43,195 bases of DNA from Flavobacterium columnare NBRC 100251 = ATCC 23463 (lineage in GTDB: Bacteria > Bacteroidota > Bacteroidia > Flavobacteriales > Flavobacteriaceae): contig NZ_PCMX01000004.1 of assembly GCF_002530675.1 (NCBI RefSeq), positions 1 to 43,195 of the forward strand. The letters are read 5' to 3'. The notes beneath the pieces were generated by a model. The model was not told the origin of the DNA, searched no databases, and saw nothing but the letters and a program-made list of their open reading frames with translations. How positions within the stretch are numbered: the stretch's first letter is position 1; every line of letters begins with the position of its first letter. This document shows positions 26,738-34,897 of this stretch, one piece after another. The translations under genes were made by a program, and so were the position numbers.

Positions 26738-28087
26738 ATGGATACACTTATTCAAATCGCACAAATTCTATTTATTCTTTCCGTTCTCGTTATTTTACAT
26801 GAGTTTGGACATTATCTACCTGCTAAATTATTTAAAATACGAGTTGAAAAATTCTATCTATTTATGGATCCTTGGTTCTCCTTATTAAAAAAGAAAATAG
26901 GTGATACTGAATGGGGAATTGGATGGTTGCCAATTGGAGGCTATGTAAAACTTGCTGGAATGATGGACGAAAGTATGGATAAAGAACAAATGGCTCAACC
27001 CGCTCAACCTTGGGAATTTCGTTCAAAACCCGCTTGGCAACGCTTAATTGTTATGCTTGGAGGAGTAACTGTTAATGTCGTATTAGCTTGGTTCATTTAT
27101 ATCATGCTCTTTACCAATTATGGTCAAAAATATATTGCAACAAATAAAATACAACAAAGTGGATTGGCATTTAGCGAAGTTGGTAAACAAATTGGTTTCA
27201 AAAATGGTGATAAAATCATAGCTATTGATGGAGAACCAGTAAATGAAAACCTTAGAAAAGCAGGTATTGATGTATTATTTGCAAATAAAGTAACAGTAGA
27301 AAGAGCTAATACCAAATTAGATTTACCTATAAATGATACACATAGAAGAGAAATCATTTCTTCAGAAGGTAAAAACTTTATTTCTCCTAGATTAGAATCC
27401 GTTGTCGTAGATTCTATCATTCCTGGATTACCAGCAGAAAAAGCCAAATTGCAAAAAGCAGACCAAATTGTATCTATTAATAACCATACAATTAAATATT
27501 TTGATGAGTTAAAAGATGCTTTACAAAGTTATAAAAATCAAAAAATACAGTTAGGTATACTACGTAGTGGCAATATCCTTACTTTAGAAGCTCAAGTTAG
27601 TCTGGAAGGAAATTTAGGTTTTACTAATAAAATGCCATCAGAAGAAGAAATGAAAGCAAAATACTTAGTAACAAATCAGCTTAATTTTTTACAGGCTATT
27701 CCAGAAGCAATCAAAGAATCATATAGCCAGATTAAATATAAAATAAAAGAATTCAAGTTATTATTATCTCCTAAAACAGGTGCTTACAAAAAAGTAAAAA
27801 GTCCAATTGGCATTACTAAAATGCTGCCAACTGTATGGGATTGGGAATTTATATGGAATTTTACCGCTATGTTTTCAATTGGGTTAGCTTTTATGAACTT
27901 GCTTCCTATACCAGGTCTAGATGGGGGACATGCCCTTTTTACCTTAGCAGAAATGATTACTGGAAAAAAACTAAATGATAAAGCCGCAGAAGTTGTTCAA
28001 ACCATCGGAATGGTTATATTATTGAGTTTGATGGCATTAACATTTGGAAAGGATATCTTTGAAATAATTGCTCAAAAATTTTTCTAA
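26738..28087 (+). CDS. rseP: RIP metalloprotease RseP (site-2 protease)
   Basis: 449 residues. The zinc motif is HEFGH (21-25) in the first membrane helix; the third ligand is in LDGGHALF (Asp about 395), near the C-terminal helices. Between them lie tandem PDZ domains: GFKNGDKIIAIDGEPV and PAEKAKLQKADQIVSINN. It cleaves membrane-embedded anti-sigma factors and remnant signal peptides within the inner membrane. In other genomes it often follows dxr; here it follows an aminopeptidase and has its own promoter. The tRNA-Asn promoter begins 18 bases after the stop. Confidence 0.94.
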   Translation: MDTLIQIAQILFILSVLVILHEFGHYLPAKLFKIRVEKFYLFMDPWFSLLKKKIGDTEWGIGWLPIGGYVKLAGMMDESMDKEQMAQPAQPWEFRSKPAWQRLIVMLGGVTVNVVLAWFIYIMLFTNYGQKYIATNKIQQSGLAFSEVGKQIGFKNGDKIIAIDGEPVNENLRKAGIDVLFANKVTVERANTKLDLPINDTHRREIISSEGKNFISPRLESVVVDSIIPGLPAEKAKLQKADQIVSINNHTIKYFDELKDALQSYKNQKIQLGILRSGNILTLEAQVSLEGNLGFTNKMPSEEEMKAKYLVTNQLNFLQAIPEAIKESYSQIKYKIKEFKLLLSPKTGAYKKVKSPIGITKMLPTVWDWEFIWNFTAMFSIGLAFMNLLPIPGLDGGHALFTLAEMITGKKLNDKAAEVVQTIGMVILLSLMALTFGKDIFEIIAQKFF

Positions 28088-28105
28088 TTTTTTTTCAAAA
28101 AGTGC

Positions 28106-28135
28106 TTGTATAATCAAAAATCTGTCTTATATTTG
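28106..28135 (+). promoter_or_regulatory. Consensus promoter TTG-N19-TATATTTG for tRNA-Asn
   Basis: TTG at 28106-28108, 19 bases, TATATTTG at 28128-28135. The 13 bases TATATTTGCACTC recur exactly at the tRNA-Asp promoter. Confidence 0.85.
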
Positions 28136-28158
28136 CACTCGCTAAACGGTAATAATCT

Positions 28159-28232
28159 TCCTCCTTAGCTCAGTTGGTTAGAGCATCTGACTGTTAATCA
28201 GAGGGTCCTTGGTTCGAGCCCAAGAGGGGGAG
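28159..28232 (+). tRNA. tRNA-Asn (anticodon GTT), copy 1
   Basis: A complete cloverleaf. The acceptor stem TCCTCCT pairs with AGGGGGA, the anticodon loop CTGTTAA carries GTT between TCTGA and TCAGA, and the T-arm is CTTGG-TTCGAGC-CCAAG. The discriminator is G. The full CCA end is not encoded (GCAA follows). Confidence 0.97.
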
Positions 28233-28269
28233 CAAGTTTTAGCGAAAAATACATAACCCATGAGGTGAT

Positions 28270-28343
28270 TCCTCCTTAGCTCAGTTGGTTAGAGCATCTG
28301 ACTGTTAATCAGAGGGTCCTTGGTTCGAGCCCAAGAGGGGGAG
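28270..28343 (+). tRNA. tRNA-Asn (anticodon GTT), copy 2
   Basis: Identical base for base to copy 1, with a 37-base spacer between them and no separate promoter seen. The two are probably processed from one transcript that ends at the hairpin immediately downstream. Confidence 0.97.
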
Positions 28344-28344
28344 C

Positions 28345-28373
28345 AAAAGTCGGTACAAAAGTATCGACTTTTT
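28345..28373 (+). terminator. Terminator of the tRNA-Asn pair
   Basis: AAAAGTCGGTAC (28345-28356) pairs with GTATCGACTTTT (28361-28372), with one G-T wobble and an AAAA loop, followed by more T. Confidence 0.9.
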
Positions 28374-28405
28374 CATTTATACCTATCACAAATTAAAACA
28401 AAATC

Positions 28406-28438
28406 GGATCAAGAACAAAAGTTGGGGATTATGCAAAA
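28406..28438 (-). repeat. IS end remnant next to the transposase fragment
   Basis: The sequence just past the transposase stop (GGATCAAG at its outer end, GGGATTATGCAAA at the inner end) recurs in near-identical form at 29102-29134. It is probably the terminal region of the degraded insertion sequence. Confidence 0.5.
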
Positions 28439-28803
28439 AGATTGGATAATCTGAATAAGAAGAAATCTATCTTTCTTACCCCTCTAAAGTGACTTCTAAA
28501 GGCTTTTATTTTAGCATTAAAAGATTCAGCAGCTGCATTAGTACTTCTATTATCAAAGTAGTTTAGTATTGATTGATAATTGAGTGTTATTGTATTTAGA
28601 ACAATATTGAAGTTTTTAAATCCTGATTCTTCTACTGTTCTATACCAATGGGCTAATTTTAACATTGCAACATTTTTATCGTTATTGGTGTTGTAGATAT
28701 TTCTTAATTGTTGAGATAAATGGTATGCTGTTTTTATCTCTGGATATAGTTCAAATAGAATTTCAGCTCTTTCTTGTTGATTAGCTATCCACTTAGAGCC
28801 TTT
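28429..28803 (-). pseudogene. ISAon1-type (DDE, ISL3-like) transposase, C-terminal fragment
   Basis: Only the last ~125 residues of the transposase remain. The intact ATG frame (28665 to 28429) contains NRSTNAAAESFNAKIKAFRS and the end FFLFRLSNLFA, hallmarks of ISAon1-type transposases with the final catalytic Glu in AAESFN. The same frame continues upstream without an ATG, reading WIANQQERAEILFELYPEIK and HLSQQLRNIYN, to about 28803, where homology stops and an in-frame stop occurs soon after. The N-terminal helix-turn-helix and the first catalytic Asp residues are missing, so it cannot move by itself. It lies between the tRNA-Asn pair and tRNA-Asp. Confidence 0.8.
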
Positions 28804-28901
28804 ATTTATAAAACAACAAAATTATGAATAAAACAAAACAATAACAATCAGCAATTTACATTTTCCAGGTTTAGTTTTTTTAAAAAAATATCTTTTTTTG
28901 C

Positions 28902-28931
28902 TTGCAGATCTAAAAAACAGTCGTATATTTG
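28902..28931 (+). promoter_or_regulatory. Consensus promoter TTG-N19-TATATTTG for tRNA-Asp
   Basis: TTG at 28902-28904, 19 bases, TATATTTG at 28924-28931, followed by CACTC as at the tRNA-Asn promoter. The mature tRNA begins 36 bases later. Confidence 0.85.
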
Positions 28932-28967
28932 CACTCACAAAACAGAAACACTGTTACTGTTACAAAA

Positions 28968-29041
28968 GGTTTGGTAGTTCAGTTGGTTAGAATACATGCC
29001 TGTCACGCATGGGGTCGCGGGTTCGAGTCCCGTCCAGACCG
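28968..29041 (+). tRNA. tRNA-Asp (anticodon GTC)
   Basis: The acceptor GGTTTGG pairs with CCAGACC, the anticodon loop CTGTCAC carries GTC between CATGC and GCATG, and the T-arm is GCGGG-TTCGAGT-CCCGT. The discriminator is G; CCA is not fully encoded. Confidence 0.97.
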
Positions 29042-29042
29042 C

Positions 29043-29076
29043 AAAAGCCCTTCTTTAGAAGGGCTTTTCTTTTTTT
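29043..29076 (+). terminator. Terminator of tRNA-Asp
   Basis: AAAAGCCCTTC pairs with GAAGGGCTTTT around a 4-base loop, followed by CTTTTTTT. It starts directly at the tRNA 3' end. Confidence 0.92.
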
Positions 29077-29101
29077 AAATACTTTACACTACTCATTTAG
29101 T

Positions 29102-29134
29102 GGATCAAGTCAAAAACTTGTGGGATTAAGCAAA
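29102..29134. repeat. Second IS-end remnant, direct repeat of 28406-28438
   Basis: It shares GGATCAAG, then TTG, GGGATTA and GCAAA in the same order and spacing (one base longer) as 28406-28438, with no transposase coding beside it. It may be a solo end left from another copy or from a deletion. Confidence 0.5.
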
Positions 29135-29234
29135 TTAATTCCCGTTGATTACCCCCCTTGCCGCCTGAATCCTTCTTATCAGAATAATTATTTGAATACA
29201 AAATTTATGATTCTTTAGAATAAAAACAACTAAC

Positions 29235-29723
29235 ATGAGTAAAACTTTTTTATTATTACTACTTACACCCTATTTATATTTAGCTCAAGCAAGAGAAAAT
29301 ACCGAAATCAATACTTTGCTAAACAATTGGCATAAAGCTGCCTCAGAAGCAAAATTTGACCTCTATTTCAAGGATCTGTCAGACCAATCCGTTTTTATTG
29401 GTACTGATGCCACAGAAAATTGGAATAAAAAAGCTTTTATGAATTTTGCTAAACCTTATTTTGACAAAGGAAAAGCATGGAGTTTTTCAACCTTAAAAAG
29501 AACCATTTATTTGTCTTCCGATAAAAAAACAGCTTGGTTTGACGAACTACTAGAAACTCAAATGAAAATTTGCAGAGGTAGCGGTGTCCTTATTAAAGAG
29601 GGTAAAAATTGGAAAATCAAACACTATGTATTATCTATGACAATACCAAATGATAATACTTCTGAAGTAATCAAAATTAAAGCGCCTATAGAAGACGCTT
29701 TAATTGAAAAGTTAAAAAAATAA
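29235..29723 (+). CDS. Secreted NTF2-like (SnoaL-type) protein
   Basis: 162 residues. A signal peptide, MSKTFLLLLLTPYLYLAQA, precedes a single NTF2-like cone fold: INTLLNNWHKAASEAKFDLYF is the first helix, FIGTDATENWNKKAFMNFAKPYFDKGKAW the core, and EGKNWKIKHYVLSMTIPND the closing strands. Proteins of this kind are common in Flavobacteriaceae and are annotated as nuclear transport factor 2 family; function unknown, ligand binding likely. It starts after the tRNA-Asp terminator and an IS remnant, and converges with the threonine dehydrogenase gene, 10 bases away. Confidence 0.82.
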   Translation: MSKTFLLLLLTPYLYLAQARENTEINTLLNNWHKAASEAKFDLYFKDLSDQSVFIGTDATENWNKKAFMNFAKPYFDKGKAWSFSTLKRTIYLSSDKKTAWFDELLETQMKICRGSGVLIKEGKNWKIKHYVLSMTIPNDNTSEVIKIKAPIEDALIEKLKK

Positions 29724-29733
29724 TTACCAAAAA

Positions 29734-30687
29734 CTATTTGTAAATATTTTCTTTTAATTGTTTGATCATTTCAACTGTCATTGATTCTAAATCGAAATCA
29801 TTTTGCCAATTCCAATCTTTTCTTGCGCAAGAATCATCAATACTCGCAGGCCAGCTATCTGCTATTTGTTGACGAAAATCAGGAGCATAATCAATCGTAA
29901 AATCAGGATAGTGCTTTTTTATTTCCTCTGCTATTTCTGCTGGGGTAAAACTCATAGCGGCTAAATTATAAGACGATCTGATTTTTATATCTTCAGCAGG
30001 TGCTTCCATAATACCTATAGTAGCTTTTATAGCATCATCCATATACATCATAGGTAACCCTGAATTTTCAGATAAAAACGAGGTAAATTTACCTTCTGTA
30101 ATTGCCTTATGATAAATATCTACTGCATAGTCAGTAGTTCCTCCTCCTGGAGGTGTACTCCACGAAATGAGTCCTGGATAACGCAAACTACGTACATCAA
30201 CTCCGTATTGTTTGTGGTAATACTCACACCATCTTTCTCCTGTTTGCTTACTAATTCCGTAAACTGTTGAAGGCTCCATAATGGTGTATTGAGGAGTGTT
30301 TTCTCTTGGAGTTGTAGGACCAAAGACTGCTATACTGGATGGCCAGTATATTTTTTTAATTTTTCCAGCCTTAGCTAAATTTAAAACATGAAAAAGAGAA
30401 TTCATATTCAAATCCCAAGCAAAAGCAGGATTTTTTTCAGCAGTAGCTGAAAGTAATGCAGCCATCAGATAAACATCTGTAATTTTGTATTTTTCAACTA
30501 AAAATTCTATTTGGTTGTAATCCAGTGCATTTACAACTTCAAAAATTCCATTATTTACTACATCGATATCTAATTTTCTAATGTCAGAAGCAATTACATT
30601 TTCTACGCCATACACTTGACGTAATTTTTGTGTCAGTTCGGTGCCTATTTGTCCACAAGCTCCAATAATCAAGATTTTCGTGTCCAT
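29734..30687 (-). CDS. L-threonine 3-dehydrogenase, short-chain (epimerase-like) type
   Basis: 317 residues of the extended SDR fold. The NAD motif is ILIIGACGQIGTELTQKL at the N-terminus, with the dinucleotide Asp in VIASDIRK. The catalytic Tyr and Lys are in STVYGISKQTGERW, and LRYPGLISW and GGGTTDYAVDIYHKA are the blocks that separate NAD-dependent threonine dehydrogenases from UDP-sugar epimerases. It oxidises threonine to 2-amino-3-ketobutyrate for glycine formation. The partner ligase (kbl) is not in the window. A sugar epimerase is the alternative but less likely. Confidence 0.85.
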   Translation of the reverse strand: MDTKILIIGACGQIGTELTQKLRQVYGVENVIASDIRKLDIDVVNNGIFEVVNALDYNQIEFLVEKYKITDVYLMAALLSATAEKNPAFAWDLNMNSLFHVLNLAKAGKIKKIYWPSSIAVFGPTTPRENTPQYTIMEPSTVYGISKQTGERWCEYYHKQYGVDVRSLRYPGLISWSTPPGGGTTDYAVDIYHKAITEGKFTSFLSENSGLPMMYMDDAIKATIGIMEAPAEDIKIRSSYNLAAMSFTPAEIAEEIKKHYPDFTIDYAPDFRQQIADSWPASIDDSCARKDWNWQNDFDLESMTVEMIKQLKENIYK

Positions 30688-30777
30688 TTATAAATAGTTA
30701 GTCGGCAAATATAAGCATTTATTAGGTATGCCTTTTCAAGATCTGTGATACATTTAGTTTCCATTAGACAAAAATTG

Positions 30778-30785
30778 TACTTTTG
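30778..30785 (+). promoter_or_regulatory. -7 element TACTTTTG for the lipoprotein-mfd pair
   Basis: TACTTTTG matches TAnnTTTG and lies 19 bases before the ATG at 30805. The -33 half is not clear. mfd has no promoter of its own in its 5-base gap. Confidence 0.55.
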
Positions 30786-30804
30786 TAATCTATAAATTTA
30801 AAAA

Positions 30805-31434
30805 ATGAAATCTTTTTTTCTCTATAATTTAGGATTGATCTTATTGCTTCTTTCTTGTAAAAATGAAGAACAAGACAACTCTATTGAAATTCAAAAATCA
30901 ATTAAACAAAAAGAATTGGTTTTTAATTCTTTAGATAAAGCATGGTTTTTTTCTGAAAGAAAATTAACCCCAGAATCAGAATTTATCGCTTTAAACTGGA
31001 ATGAATGGCGTTTGTTTATCAACGAATTAAAACAAAAGCCTAAAAGTTCTATTAGTGCTTTTAAACTAAAAACTAAAAATTTAGTACAAAAAGTAGATCT
31101 TTTGCCTAATACAATTCCTATAAAACTTCAAAAGCCTCAAATTAATGTAAGGCTCTCGGCCATCATTACAAAAGTTAAGGCTCTAAATATGTTCTTAAAT
31201 ATTGATCGAATTCCTGAAAAACGGGTAATAAAACTGGTTTCAGACCTGAATTTAGAAGTAAATGCTTTTAATGATCAAATCGAAGAAATTGTACGTCGTA
31301 ATCACATCCAAATGGAAGAAGGTGAAGAAGATATGATTAAACACGTTGGTGGAAAAAAATTAGAGCCGTTAGTTAAACCTGACATTCAAAATCCACAAGT
31401 AGAAGAAGTTCCATCATTTGAAGAAATAAAGTAA
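30805..31434 (+). CDS. Putative lipoprotein upstream of mfd
   Basis: 209 residues. The N-terminus MKSFFLYNLGLILLLLSC ends in a lipobox-like LLSC with Cys18, followed by an acidic KNEEQDN. The rest is helical and charged (ELVFNSLDKAWFFSERKLTP, WNEWRLFINELKQKPKSSIS, VNAFNDQIEEIVRRNHIQM), ending in an acidic, Pro-rich tail. I do not recognise a named family; it resembles hypothetical proteins that sit before mfd in flavobacteria. It is probably an outer-membrane or periplasmic lipoprotein. Its stop is 5 bases before the mfd start, so the pair is likely cotranscribed and may be translationally coupled. Confidence 0.75.
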   Translation: MKSFFLYNLGLILLLLSCKNEEQDNSIEIQKSIKQKELVFNSLDKAWFFSERKLTPESEFIALNWNEWRLFINELKQKPKSSISAFKLKTKNLVQKVDLLPNTIPIKLQKPQINVRLSAIITKVKALNMFLNIDRIPEKRVIKLVSDLNLEVNAFNDQIEEIVRRNHIQMEEGEEDMIKHVGGKKLEPLVKPDIQNPQVEEVPSFEEIK

Positions 31435-31439
31435 TTATT

Positions 31440-34400
31440 TTGAGTACCGATTATATAAAACAGCTATTTTCCAATCAATCTAAGATCAATCAAATATCCG
31501 CTTTACTAAGTGGCGACAACAAGATTCATCTTAAAGGTTTGTTAGGCTCATCCCTATCATTTATTATAGAAGCCTTATTTGAAAAAGCAGATAAAACTTT
31601 TTTATTATTAGCTAATGAAAAAGAAGAAGCTGCTTATTTATTAAACGATTTAGAACAATTAATTGGCGCAAAAGATGTGCTATTTTATCCCAGCTCATAC
31701 AGAAGACCTTATCAAATTGAAGAAACTGATAATGCAAATGTATTGCTTCGATCAGAAGTGTTAAACCGAATTAATTCTAGGAAAAAACCTTGTGTCATCG
31801 TTTCCTACCCTGAAGCTATTTTTGAGAAAGTGGTTACCAAAAAAGAGTTGGATAAAAACACTTTAAAAATTGCAACAGGCGATAAGGTTTCAATTGATTT
31901 TATTAACGAAGTACTCTTTGAATACGATTTTAAACGCGTTGATTTCATTACAGAACCTGGTGAATTTTCGGTTCGTGGAGGTATTTTAGATGTATTTTCT
32001 TTTTCCAATGATAATCCGTATCGAATTGAATTTTTTGGCAACGAAGTAGACAGCATAAGAACCTTTGATGTAAGTACGCAATTATCTATTGAAACTAAAA
32101 CTAAAATTACAATAATTCCTAATTTTGAAAATAAATTATTAGAAGAAAAACGCGAAAGCTTTTTAGAATACATTAATCCTAAAACTTCTATTTTTATACA
32201 AAATACGGATTTATTATTAAACAATTTGGATAAACTTTTTGCAAAAGCAGAAGAAAGTTTTGAAAAATTATCTAAAGATCTTAAACACGCTACTCCTAAT
32301 GAATTGTTTGTAAATCAAGAAACATTTATCAAACAAGCATTACACTTTTCAGTAGTAGAAATATCCACTAAAGCTACTTTTAAAATTCAAAATACTTTTG
32401 AATTTTATATAAAACCACAACCTTCTTTTAATAAACAATTTGATTTATTGATGGAGGATTTAAAAAATAATCGCCAAAATAATTTAAAAAATTATCTATT
32501 TTGTGCTAATGAACAACAAGCGAAACGTTTCCACGATATTTTTGAGTCGATGGATGAAGAACAACATGAGCATTTTGTAAAAGATTATGAAACCATTGTA
32601 CTCCCTTTATACCAAGGGTTTATTGATGAAGAAAATCAAATAGCCTGTTATACTGACCATCAAATTTTTGAGCGTTACCATAAATTTTCTATTAAGAATG
32701 GCTATGCTAAAAAACAAAATATTACATTAAAAGAATTAAATTCTTTAACGGTAGGTGACTATGTAACACACATAGATCATGGTATCGGAAAATTTGGTGG
32801 TTTACAAAAAATTCAGGTTGAAGGCAAAACACAAGAAGCTATTAAGCTAATTTATGCTGATAATGATATTGTATATGTAAGCATTCATTCATTACATAAA
32901 ATATCTAAATACAATGGCAAAGATGGTACTCCACCCAAAATATATAAATTAGGTTCAGGTGCTTGGAAAGCTTTAAAACAAAAAACAAAAGCCCGTGTTA
33001 AACACATTGCATTTAACTTAATTCAACTATATGCTAAACGCCGTTTAGATAAAGGATATGCTTTTGCGCCTGATAGTTATTTACAACACGAACTAGAAAG
33101 TTCTTTCATTTATGAAGATACACCCGACCAACTAAAAGCAACTCAAGATGTAAAAGCGGATATGGAAAACGAACGTCCAATGGATCGTTTAGTTTGTGGC
33201 GATGTGGGATTTGGTAAAACTGAAGTTGCTATTCGTGCCGCTTTTAAAGCAGTAGATAATAGTAAACAAGTAGCTATTTTAGTTCCAACTACAATCTTGG
33301 CATATCAACACTTTAGAACATTTAAATCTCGTTTGAAAGACTTACCTGTAAATATTAGTTATCTAAATCGTTTTAGAACAGCTAAACAAAAATCTGAAAT
33401 TCTAAAAGATTTAGAATCTGGTAAACTGGATATTATAATTGGAACTCATCAATTAGTAAACAAAAATGTTAAGTTTAAAGATTTAGGTTTGCTCATCATT
33501 GATGAGGAACAAAAGTTTGGTGTAAACGTAAAAGATAGGTTAAAAACGATTGCTACCAATGTAGATACATTAACACTAACAGCAACACCTATTCCTAGAA
33601 CATTACAGTTTTCATTAATGGCGGCAAGGGATTTATCAGTAATTAACACCCCACCTCCCAATCGATATCCTATTGAAACACAGGTAATAGGATTTAATGA
33701 AGAAATCATTCGAGATGCTATTTCGTACGAAATTGAAAGAGGAGGTCAAATATACTTTATCAACAATCGTCTCGAAAATATCAAGGAAATTGCTGGAATG
33801 ATCCAACGTTTAGTACCTAATGCCAAGGTTGGTATTGGTCATGGACAAATGGAAGGAAAACAATTAGAAGAAATTATGCTTTCATTTATGGAAGGCGAAT
33901 TTGATGTTTTAGTTGCTACCACCATAATTGAAAGTGGTCTAGATGTACCAAATGCGAACACAATTTTCATCAACAATGCCAATAACTTTGGGTTATCTGA
34001 TCTACATCAAATGCGTGGGCGTGTAGGACGAAGTAACAAAAAAGCCTTCTGTTATTTTATAACACCTCCTTATTCCGTAATGACTGAAGAAGCTCGTAAA
34101 CGCATTCAGGCATTGACACAGTTTAGCGAATTAGGCAGTGGTTTTAATATTGCAATGAAAGACTTAGAAATTCGAGGTGCTGGCGATTTATTAGGTGGTG
34201 AACAAAGCGGTTTCATCAATGAAATTGGTTTTGAAACCTATCAAAAAATCATGCAAGAAGCCATAGAGGAATTAAAAGAAAACGAATTTAAAGATTTATA
34301 TCCCGAAGAAAGCAATATTGAAACGAAAGAATATGTAAAAGATCTTCAAATTGATACTGATTTTGAGTTACTTTTTCCAGATGAATACATAAACAGCGTA

Positions 34401-34793
34401 ACTGAGCGTTTAAGCTTGTATAATGAATTGGCTATTATTAAAACCGAAGAAAAACTACAAGAATACCAAAAACAACTGGAAGACCGTTTTGGCAAATTAC
34501 CTAAATCCGGTTTAGCCTTATTAGATAGCTTACGTTTAAAATGGAAAGCAACGCATTTAGGAATTGAAAAATTAGTATTAAAACAAGGTAAACTGGTTTG
34601 TTATTTTGTAGGTGACCAACAAAGTGATTACTACCAATCTTCTCGTTTTCACAAGGTATTACAATTTGTACAGCAAAACGCAAATCTTTGCAAGATGAAA
34701 GAGAAAGAAACTAAAAATGGACTTCGTTTGCTATTGACTTTTGAACATGTAAAATCAATTAAAAAAGCATTGGAATTAATTGAAATGATTTAA
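31440..34793 (+). CDS. mfd: Transcription-repair coupling factor
   Basis: 1117 residues. It removes stalled RNA polymerase at DNA lesions and recruits UvrA. In order: the UvrB-like N-terminal domains (DVLFYPSSYRRPYQIEETDN), the CarD-like RNA-polymerase-interacting domain (LTVGDYVTHIDHGIGKFGGLQKI, about residue 436), the RecG-like motor with Walker A GDVGFGKTE (about 587) and DEEQ box (about 688), helicase motif VI (MRGRVGRSNKKAFCYF), and a C-terminal TRCF domain. The start is a TTG, the only start available: the preceding stop is 5 bases away and the next ATG would remove the N-terminal domains. Confidence 0.95.
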   Translation: MSTDYIKQLFSNQSKINQISALLSGDNKIHLKGLLGSSLSFIIEALFEKADKTFLLLANEKEEAAYLLNDLEQLIGAKDVLFYPSSYRRPYQIEETDNANVLLRSEVLNRINSRKKPCVIVSYPEAIFEKVVTKKELDKNTLKIATGDKVSIDFINEVLFEYDFKRVDFITEPGEFSVRGGILDVFSFSNDNPYRIEFFGNEVDSIRTFDVSTQLSIETKTKITIIPNFENKLLEEKRESFLEYINPKTSIFIQNTDLLLNNLDKLFAKAEESFEKLSKDLKHATPNELFVNQETFIKQALHFSVVEISTKATFKIQNTFEFYIKPQPSFNKQFDLLMEDLKNNRQNNLKNYLFCANEQQAKRFHDIFESMDEEQHEHFVKDYETIVLPLYQGFIDEENQIACYTDHQIFERYHKFSIKNGYAKKQNITLKELNSLTVGDYVTHIDHGIGKFGGLQKIQVEGKTQEAIKLIYADNDIVYVSIHSLHKISKYNGKDGTPPKIYKLGSGAWKALKQKTKARVKHIAFNLIQLYAKRRLDKGYAFAPDSYLQHELESSFIYEDTPDQLKATQDVKADMENERPMDRLVCGDVGFGKTEVAIRAAFKAVDNSKQVAILVPTTILAYQHFRTFKSRLKDLPVNISYLNRFRTAKQKSEILKDLESGKLDIIIGTHQLVNKNVKFKDLGLLIIDEEQKFGVNVKDRLKTIATNVDTLTLTATPIPRTLQFSLMAARDLSVINTPPPNRYPIETQVIGFNEEIIRDAISYEIERGGQIYFINNRLENIKEIAGMIQRLVPNAKVGIGHGQMEGKQLEEIMLSFMEGEFDVLVATTIIESGLDVPNANTIFINNANNFGLSDLHQMRGRVGRSNKKAFCYFITPPYSVMTEEARKRIQALTQFSELGSGFNIAMKDLEIRGAGDLLGGEQSGFINEIGFETYQKIMQEAIEELKENEFKDLYPEESNIETKEYVKDLQIDTDFELLFPDEYINSVTERLSLYNELAIIKTEEKLQEYQKQLEDRFGKLPKSGLALLDSLRLKWKATHLGIEKLVLKQGKLVCYFVGDQQSDYYQSSRFHKVLQFVQQNANLCKMKEKETKNGLRLLLTFEHVKSIKKALELIEMI

Positions 34794-34829
34794 AAACCAC
34801 ACTATCCCACAAAGTGTTTAAGTTAAAAA

Positions 34830-34865
34830 AAACTCATCAAGAAAATTAATTTTCTTGATGAGTTT
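34830..34865. terminator. 36-bp perfect palindrome, terminator
   Basis: AAACTCATCAAGAAAATT (34830-34847) is directly followed by its exact inverse complement. Read on the minus strand it ends in a run of eight T, so it terminates the gene ending at 34898; it may also end mfd transcripts in the plus direction. A fully self-complementary centre is unusual for a terminator. Confidence 0.75.
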
Positions 34866-34897
34866 GGATAAAATCACTTACTTAGTTGAAAAAAATT

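Noticed and set aside
29009..29218. 69-codon frame beginning within tRNA-Asp
   Set aside because: It starts inside the tRNA and reads through its terminator and the IS remnant; no homology is visible.
34501..34683. Minus-strand frames within mfd (31805-32224, 33449-33709, 34501-34683)
   Set aside because: They are antisense to conserved mfd domains and show no family features of their own.
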